Shown: positions 1 through 7,900 of the stretch, piece by piece
How positions within the stretch are numbered: the stretch's first letter is position 1
Layout: each line of letters starts with the position of its first letter
From: Alphaproteobacteria bacterium
GTDB taxonomy: Bacteria; Pseudomonadota; Alphaproteobacteria; JAJFIK01
NCBI GenBank assembly: GCA_021774965.1
Contig: JAJFIL010000148.1
Span: forward strand, 1-35,553
Length of the DNA stretch: 35,553 nt
Reading direction: 5' to 3'
The notes under the pieces: model-generated
What the model was told of the DNA's origin: nothing
What the model saw: the letters and a program-made list of their open reading frames with translations, nothing else
Databases searched by the model: none
Program-made: the position numbers and the translations under genes

Positions 1-70
1 AAAGAAGCGCGAGGCGGGACCATGCTTGCGGTCGGTCCTTCAAGACCCGTGGGGGAAACGGTCCCCGCCA

Positions 71-99
71 GCGCACGGGCCAAATCACGGCCCGTGCGC
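71..99. repeat. Perfect 11-bp GC-rich hairpin
   Basis: Bases 71-81 are perfectly complementary to 89-99 around a 7-base loop (aaatcac). Neither strand has a T-run after the stem, so it is not a standard intrinsic terminator. It may belong to the end of a transcript entering from the left edge or to a structured RNA. The surrounding 1-157 region has no ORF I can support. Frame 1 is open from base 1 to a TAA at 106-108, but the short residue string (Arg, Pro and Thr rich) is not recognisable. Confidence 0.5.
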
Positions 100-157
100 A
101 CTACATAACCACAATCAAACCAGACAAGGGGGGAAGTGAAGCTGGGTGCGCCCTTTG

Positions 158-217
158 TCACCTCCCCCTTTGACGGGGGAGGTCGGCGAGAGTAGCGAGC
201 CGGGTGGGGGTGAGGGG
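158..217. repeat. Intergenic palindromic repeat element
   Basis: A 9-bp perfect stem (160-168 with 175-183, loop tttgac) is followed by a smaller inverted repeat (cggc at 184-187, gccg at 199-202) and a G-rich tail that can partly pair back to the left edge. This composition, with C-rich and G-rich arms and a 'gcgagagtagcgagc' centre, resembles dispersed intergenic repeats seen in many alphaproteobacterial genomes. That family resemblance is from memory and only one copy is visible here. It lies just past the 3' end of proC and could help end or stabilise that transcript. Confidence 0.5.
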
Positions 218-260
218 CGGTGCACCTATTCTCGGGAAGATGCCGTAAAACCAGCGCGCG

Positions 261-1073
261 CTAGCCCAACTCCCGAGACCGGTTCGCCGCCGCAGCGATG
301 GCTTTGACGAACAAGTCCTCCATGCCATCTTTGGCCATAAACACTTCCAGTGCGGCAGCCGTGGTGCCGCCCGGGCTGGTGACATTCTTGCGTAGCTCTT
401 CAGGAGATAGATCAGACCGGTCTGCCAGCTGTGCTGCGCCGACAACGGTTTGCTTGGCCAGCTTTGCAGCGATGGCCTTGGGCAGGCCTGCGGCAATGGC
501 GGCTTGGGTTAGCGATTCTATGGTCAGGAAAATATAAGCCGGGCCACTGCCGGAAACCGCCGTGACCGCATCCAGTTGATCTTCGGCGTCCAGCCACACC
601 ACCTCGCCCACGGCTTCGAAAAGCGATTGCGCCAAATCGCAGTCCGCAGCGCTCGCCGCATCATTTGCAAACAATGCGGAAATACCCATCTGGATCGTCG
701 CCGGGGTGTTGGGCATGGCGCGCACGAGGGAGCATTCCTTGCCCAATTGGTCTTCAAACCAGCTCAGCCGCGTGCCGGCGATGATAGAAACGATCAGCGC
801 ATTCTTGGCATAGGCCCGATAGAGAGGGGCTACATCCGCAACGGCTTGAGGCTTGACCGCGAGAACCACCGCGTCGGGGGTAAAATCTGCATTCACAGAG
901 GTAATGGCATCAACAAGGGCTACGCCAGCGCAGGCGCAGGCCTCAGCGGCCTTGGGGCCGGGGTCCACCACGCGAATATTGCCAGGGGGCACGCCTTTGG
1001 CCAGCCAGCCGCCCATGATCGCCTGGCCCATATTTCCGCACCCCACCAGGAGCAACGAGAGCTGCGTATCCAT
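261..1073 (-). CDS. proC: Pyrroline-5-carboxylate reductase
   Basis: This 270-residue cytoplasmic enzyme reduces 1-pyrroline-5-carboxylate to proline with NAD(P)H, the last step of proline synthesis. The N-terminus carries the Rossmann nucleotide-binding motif GCGNMG (about residues 11-16). The middle has MPNTPA. The C-terminal dimerisation domain has the family signature from SGSGPAY through AGLP, followed by TSPGGTTAAAL. The length matches the family (about 270 aa). The ATG start has an aaggaa Shine-Dalgarno 7 nt upstream (1081-1086). The gene is followed by the palindromic repeat at 158-217, and upstream lies an 86-base gap and the small exported-protein gene on the same strand. Nothing is truncated or unusual. 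Identification is secure. Confidence 0.96.
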   Translation of the reverse strand: MDTQLSLLLVGCGNMGQAIMGGWLAKGVPPGNIRVVDPGPKAAEACACAGVALVDAITSVNADFTPDAVVLAVKPQAVADVAPLYRAYAKNALIVSIIAGTRLSWFEDQLGKECSLVRAMPNTPATIQMGISALFANDAASAADCDLAQSLFEAVGEVVWLDAEDQLDAVTAVSGSGPAYIFLTIESLTQAAIAAGLPKAIAAKLAKQTVVGAAQLADRSDLSPEELRKNVTSPGGTTAAALEVFMAKDGMEDLFVKAIAAAANRSRELG

Positions 1074-1159
1074 GACCGCATTCCTTTGAGATTTGAGTCG
1101 AGGGTTCTGCTCATGGTTAAAGGAACATGGCCATATGTCCAGATGTGAAACGGAACGTT

Positions 1160-1750
1160 TTAGTTTGACAGACCCAGCTGTTCCCGAACGCCCGCCAGGC
1201 CGGGCAGCTCACGTTTGGCATTGATCTCGGCGGTCAGGGCATTTGTGACCTGCTCTACCCAGGTGGAGACCTCTGCGTTGACGTTCTCGTTGGAAACGAC
1301 AGCAACGTTGGCGCGGAACATGTTGGAAACAGAATTATAGTTGATGATGTAGACGTCGCCGCCTTCGCTGGCTTCAGCAAAACGGGATGAGGTGACGAAC
1401 GACATGCGAATTTCAGTTTGCACGATGCAATAGCTATCATCGACCCGCTGACCCCGAGCAGAAACAATTAGTGCCGGATGAGTGGCGCTGTCGGCGGTTT
1501 CAATAGAACGTACACTGATATTAGCAGCCTCAAAGGCAGAGCGGACTTGATCCTGCACATCACCAATGTTGGTCCAGCATCCGTCGCTGACCTCATCAAC
1601 CATTTCCAGGTGCACGCCCTCGATAAGCCCCAGGAGATCTGCGTTGTTCATCTCGGCATTAAGTATAGCGGCGTTTGCAGGCGCAACTAGGCCCGTTGCT
1701 ATGGCTATTGCGCCAGTTCTTACAACTAGCTGATGCAGAGTGCGAAACAT
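1160..1750 (-). CDS. Small exported protein of unknown function
   Basis: This 196-residue protein is not one I recognise. Residues 1-27 form a clear Sec signal peptide: basic start, hydrophobic core from about 12 to 22, and an A-N-A cleavage site near 27. The mature part (about 169 aa) is acidic and has only two cysteines, C58 and C108, which could form one disulfide in the periplasm. The middle has alternating beta-strand-like stretches and the C-terminus looks helical. An ggag Shine-Dalgarno (1757-1760) lies 6 nt before the ATG. It is transcribed divergently from the giant autotransporter across a 222-base gap, so shared regulation or a role in autotransporter biogenesis is possible but not shown. 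Proteins of the YbjN group often sit next to proC, but I see no clear YbjN signature here. Confidence 0.75.
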   Translation of the reverse strand: MFRTLHQLVVRTGAIAIATGLVAPANAAILNAEMNNADLLGLIEGVHLEMVDEVSDGCWTNIGDVQDQVRSAFEAANISVRSIETADSATHPALIVSARGQRVDDSYCIVQTEIRMSFVTSSRFAEASEGGDVYIINYNSVSNMFRANVAVVSNENVNAEVSTWVEQVTNALTAEINAKRELPGLAGVREQLGLSN

Positions 1751-1972
1751 TTACATCTCCAGGGTTATCAGATTCAAAATATTGACAGCCAATCTTATCC
1801 ACAACTGCAGTAACGCAAACCCTAAGGAAACACTAGGTTTCATGGCGATTGAGGTTAAGGCGTGTTGCACATTTACCCTTACCAACAATAGGTAAGCCAT
1901 GTGCGGCAATTTGAATTGACCCTCCGTGCCTTAGCCGATTGAATTGGGGTGGGAAATATGGGGGAGTAAGCT
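1751..1972. promoter_or_regulatory. Divergent intergenic region, two promoters expected
   Basis: This 222-base AT-richer gap separates the divergent exported-protein and autotransporter genes and must contain both promoters. I could not assign -35/-10 boxes with confidence. It holds the stem-loop listed at 1865-1909. The autotransporter Shine-Dalgarno, gggggag at 1960-1966, lies 6 nt before its GTG start. Confidence 0.5.
1865..1909 (+). promoter_or_regulatory. Two-tier stem-loop upstream of the autotransporter
   Basis: An inner perfect 6-bp stem (cttacc 1878-1883 with ggtaag 1891-1896, 7-base loop) sits within an outer 6-bp stem (gcacat 1867-1872 with atgtgc 1899-1904), separated by a small asymmetric internal loop. 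It is about 65 nt before the GTG start. It could be a 5'-UTR structure or a dyad bound by a regulator. It has no T-run, so it is not an intrinsic terminator in this direction. Confidence 0.35.
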
Positions 1973-4900
1973 GTGCCACACGTCGTGCGTGAGGTGACTG
2001 GTGCTGTCAGGGGGACAGGACCAAGCTCGCAACTAAACCAATCAATCAATCAAGGCCGGGTTTTCCGCTCAGGCCTGATGATCGCTGCATCGGCGCTGGC
2101 CATCATGGTCGCCACACCGGACGAGGTGATGGCGGCTTGCGTGCCGGGCGCACCTGTTGCAGGGAACACGGTAAATTGCGCCCCCGGCGTATACGGACCT
2201 CTCTCTTGGGCCGTTGATGATCTGACTGTTGTGGTCGGTAGCGGTGTTTCCGCAAGTACGATTTCCGGCGGTGCGAGCAACGGTATCACCATGACCGGCG
2301 GTGCTGGCGATCTTGACCTATCGGTTTTACACGCGGGTTCAGCTGTTACCTCAACGGGAAATAATGGCGTTGTGGTGATTGGCTCCGCCACCGCTGTTGA
2401 CGTTTCAATCAATAGCGAAGGATCAATTGCGGCACCCAATTGGGGTATCTACGCCAGAAATTTCGGAACCGGCGCAATCGATATAACGACGGTAGCGGTT
2501 TCCAGCACCAATTTCAGCGCAATTGACGCAGTGGTCAACGGTGCGGGGACCGACCTATCCGTCACATCAACTGGCCTTGTCTCTGGGCGCACGGGCGTCG
2601 GGGCAAGAAATTATGGCAGTGGTTCTACCACGGTAGCGGTTGCGGATGCTACGGCTACCTTGTTCGATGGTATCAATGCGCGAAACACTGGAGCAGATCT
2701 GAGTGTCAGCGCGACGGGCACGATTTCAGCCGCACGGTATGGCGTTGTTGCGAGTAACTTCGGCTCTGGATCGTTGTCGGTTGATCTTGCGAGCGTTTCA
2801 GGCACTTCCAGGAATGCTGTCTATGCTCGCAATCATAGTGGGACGGGGCTCACAGTTGCGATTACCGGGGCAGCATCTGGTGGCCGATACGGTATTTTTG
2901 CCGATAACGATGGCAGCGGAGCTACGTCTGTCACTGCAGCCGCGGTAACTGGTGGAAGCCGCGACGGGATATTTGCACGTGGTGATGGGACGACTTTGAG
3001 CGTTGTTGCAACCGGTGCGGTTTCCGGTGCGACCGAGGGTATTGATGCGAGGAATTATGGTAGTGGAGCGCTGAGCGTTTCTGCGACGGATGTAACGGGC
3101 ACGGCAGGATTTGGTGTCCGCGCCTATGGTGATGCATCCACAACAAGTATCGATATTACGACCAGTGGTGCGGTTACCGGCGGAACTGATGGAATTTACA
3201 CCCGCAATCTAGGTAGTGGGTCTACTACAATAAGTGCCAATAGCGTCACCGGCAGTGGATATGGCATCCATGCCTATGGCGGCACTTCAACGACAGACTT
3301 GGTCGTGGCTACCACTGGCGCTGTAGTAGGTGGCACCTGGGACGGAATTTATGCTTACAATTTTGGTACTGGTACAACAACAGTTTCTGCCTCGGGGCCG
3401 GTAACCGGTGGGGACCGAGGTATATCGGTTCAGAATAGGGCGAGTGGCACGGATATCATAATTGGCTCGACCGGTACTGTGACAGGCGGGCGACTGGGTA
3501 CGGCCAGCATCAATTGGGGCACCGGTGTACTCGATATCGATGTGGTAAATTCCTATGGCACCATTTCCTTTGGAGTGGTGGCCTGGAACGAAGGCACAGA
3601 TTTATCCATTACCTCCACGGGGACAGTTGGCGGTGGCCAAGATGGTATCCTAGCGCGGAATAACGGCAGCGGAACCACAACTTTGTCTGTTGTCGATGTC
3701 ACAGGCACGACGGGGAACGGTATTCGCGCTATCAATTATGCTTCCGCTACTAACATGGACATTACCGCCACAGGGACGGTGGCTGGCGGCACGCACGGCA
3801 TCTATGCCCGCAACTTAGGTACCGGTGAGACATATGTGCGCGCAGCTGATGTTACCGGCACAAGCGGTACTGGCGTTCTGGTTCACGGCAGCGGATCTTA
3901 TGGAACCTATGTGGCGTCTCATCCTTTGTTGGATGCCTATGGTAATCCGGTTCTGGAAATAACGGGCGTTACCAATACGCTTGTCTATGGAACCAGCCCC
4001 ATCCTGGATGCGAACGGCGATCCGGTCCTGGATGAATTCGGTGATCCGATTTTCCCTCTCATAGACATTATAACGACAACCACTTACGGCGCGCCGATTA
4101 TCGTTCCTGCCTATACGACATACGCGGGCGTGACGGTGATGACGTCCGGCACCGTAGCGGGCGGTGCCAATGGTATCCATGCCACCAACACGGGATTGGG
4201 CTCCCTTAGCATTGGTGCCGAGGGCCCAGTTACGGGCACAGCGGGGTTCGGTGTGTTCGCCAGCAATTCCGGCATGTCAGTGGACATTGGGATTAGTGCA
4301 GCCGCAACAGTTTCAGGCGGCACCACCGGCATCTATGCCAACAACCAGGGTACTGGCGCGACCACGGTCATTTCCGCCGATGTGACAGGGGGCTCGGCAA
4401 GAGGTATTGATGCGCGGGCGGGTTTTGCCGCGACCGACATGACGATTGTTGCCAGCGGCACAGTTTCCGGGGCAACCGACGGGATATTTGCGCACAATCA
4501 GGGAACCGGAGGCACATTGGTTTCCGGCGGTGTGGTGACTGGCACAACCGGTCACGGCATTCGCGCCTATAATTTTGTATCAGGTACAAATGTCATCGTA
4601 TCGGCATCAGATACTGTAACGGGCGGTGCCAGCGGTATCGTGGTTTCAAACCTTGGGACAGGGCTTACCACCGTTGCCGCAATGGACGTTGTCGGCACGG
4701 ATGGTCGCGGCATCTATGCCTACGGAGCTGCTACTGCGGGCGCCATGTCTATTGTGGCTCTTGGTTCAATTACGGGGGCCACCGACGGCATTTGGGCCTG
4801 TAACCGGGGCGATGGCTCGTTTATTCAAACCCATGGCACGGTGACCGGGACCACAGGCGACGGGATTTACGCTTGTTCGGTCATTGATGCGAACGCTTAT

Positions 4901-7900
4901 GTTTATGGCGGAGTGAATGGCATCCACGTCAATCACATGCATCCCGATGCTGTCAGCATTACTGCAACGGACGTTACCGGCGGCGCGGGCACAGGCATTC
5001 TCGTTTATAATCCCGGCATCGGCACGGATGTTTCCATTATCACCAGCGGTACTGTTCTGGGTGGGGCCGATGGCATCGAGGTTCGCAATTCAGGCACAGG
5101 CTACACGCGGGTATCTGTTCTGGATGTCACCGGAACCGCGGGCCGCGGCATTGATATTCATACCCATGGGACCAACACGACGATTGCTTCTACGGGCACG
5201 GTTGCCGGTCTTTTGGATGGTATCTACGCCAGGAGCTTTGGCACCGGTTCCATTGACATCACCGCTGCGACTGTAACGGCGAGCAGCTATGCCGCCGTAT
5301 TTGCCTATTCCACCGGCGCCGGCACGGATGTTGACATCACCACAAGTGGAGTGATCACAGGCGTATCCTTCGGTATTTATGCATCAAATTTGGGGTCTGG
5401 CGAAGTGAATATCACGACCGCAGATGATGTCACGGCCTCCTCGGGAACAGGTGTTTTCTCAGTCAATGTGGGAACGTCCACCACCATTGATACCGCAGGC
5501 TTGGTTTACGGCTCACTGGATGGCATCGACGCCAGGAACTACGGCTCCGGAGCACTGAGCATTGAAGCGGTCGATACAACAGGCGCGACTGGTCAGGGCA
5601 TTGACGCCCTTAACACCGGAACGGACCTTGCGATCGAAAGCAACGGCACCGCGACAGGTGGACTTCACGGTATTTTCGCCCGGAACTATGGCTCGGGTTC
5701 GACCATCATTGATGCGGTAACTGTTACCAGTGCGACAGGAACGGGCATCGGCACGCGCAGTACCGGGACCTACCAAACCCTTTCAGTAACAGGTGCTGTC
5801 TATGGCGGGGTCCATGGCATCTACGCGCACAATACCGGTTCCGGTGCTTTAAGTGTTTCCACGTCGGGAACGGTAACCGGTTCGGTAGGGCACGGCATCT
5901 TTGGGTTCAACACTGGCACGGATCTAAGCATCGTTGCGAGCGATACCGTCTCAGGCGGCGATTACGGAATTGTTGCCCGCAACTATGGCAGCGGCTCTTT
6001 GACTGTTTCAAGCGCCGCGGTGAGCGGTGGTGTAGGCAATGGCATTGATGCAATAAATACGGGCTCAAGCCTGAGCGTCACCTCAACGGGCACTGTCTAT
6101 GGGGGCACGAACGGCATATTCTCAAGGAACTATGGCTCTGGTCCTGTCACCGTCAATACGATGGATGTCACCGGCGGCACAGGCAACGGCATACAGGTCT
6201 ACAATTCCGGTTCTGGAGGAGAGGTTTCCATAAATGTTTTAGGAGCCATTACGGGTGGGTTTGTTGGCATTGCGACGCGCAATTATGGAACAGACACAGA
6301 TATCGTGGCGACCAGCTCAGTCTATGGCGGGGTTACGGGAATTCACTCCATTAACGGCGGCAGTGGCTCGCTTGACATCAACGTCGACGCTGTAACTGGC
6401 GCGGGCGGCACGGGGATTTTCGCTTTTGCCTCTGGAACCGACGCCTCCATCACCGCGACAGGCACCGTCTATGGCGGCACCGATGGCGTATACGTGCGCA
6501 ACTACGGCAGTGGGTCGACAACGGTTGAGGTTGTGGATGTTACGGGAGCGTCCAATTTCGGCGTCTACGTCCGGAACCAGGCATCGGCGACAGATCTTTC
6601 CATTACCGCCACCGGCTCTGTCTACGGCAGAACGTATGGTGTCGTTGGCCGCAACTATGGCAGCGGCTCCAACATCATTTCAGTCTATGATGTTACGAGT
6701 TCAACCAAGAGCGGCATTCATGCCACAAACCGTGGAACCTCTCTTACCGTCACCGCGACCGGCACGGTAAGTGGCGGGGGCATGGGAATTTTCGCCCGCA
6801 ACTTTGGCAGCGACGCGATTTCCATTGATGCGGTGGACGTCACCGGCGGATACAATTTTGGGATCTATGCCGAGAACTTCGCCGGATATGGAACAAATCT
6901 CTCTATAACTGCCACGGGCACGGTTTATGGCGCCACGGACGGTATCAGGGCCTATAACTTTGGCAGCGGCGATACGACAATCAATGCAGTGGATGTTACC
7001 GGCGGAAGCGGAGCAGGTATCAATGCAACGGCTGCGGCGTCATCAGGTCTTCTCTCTGTAATCACAACGGGCACAGTCTACGGCGGCACGGATGGAATCC
7101 GTGCCTGTGGTATCGGCAGTGGTGGATCCTACGTTCATGCCTATGGCACGGTAACAGGTGGCACGGGCACAGGCATCTACGCGTGCTCCACAATCATTGC
7201 TGAGATGGATGTCTACGGCGGCACCCATGGCATCCACGTGAACCATGTTGGTACGGATGGCGTGAACATTACGTCGAACGGAGCAGTGACCGGCCAGACA
7301 GGCATCGGCATCTACGTCGAAAACTCCGTTGCGGGCACCTATGTGGACATTGACGCCAATGGATATGTCTATGGCGGCGTGGACGGGATCCTGGTTTCCA
7401 ATGGTGGTACTGGCTCTACCACTGTTTCAGCGATTGATGTAACTGGTGCGAGCGGACGAGGTATCGCTGCTTACGGCTCGGCCGCAACGACGGATCTTTC
7501 CGTCACCGCCACCGGTTATGTATTTGGGTCCGGATACGGTATCGCTGCTATCGGCAAGGGCAGTGGCGCGGTTGTTGTCAATGCTGTGGATGTAACAAGT
7601 GCGACCAGCTTTGGTATTTATGGGGAAACTCACGGTACGGGGCTCACGATCACATCAACGGGCACCGTTTCTGGAGGTGTCGCTGGCGTTCACACACTCA
7701 ACTTCGGCAGCGGCGCGACGACGATCAATGTCGTGGATGTGTATGGGACCAACCCAGGAGCCAGCACTGGTATTTCAGCTGCAAATGGCGGTGCAGCAAC
7801 GGATATCATCATTACTTCTACGGGCGTAGTCTCCGGTTTGTGGTACGGCATGTTGGTCAATAACACTGGCACTGGTGAGACCACCATTGATGCGGTTGAT

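Noticed and set aside
576-1148. Plus-strand open frame of 190 codons opposite proC
   Set aside because: It mirrors proC, shows no family features, and extends only because the opposite frame lacks stops.
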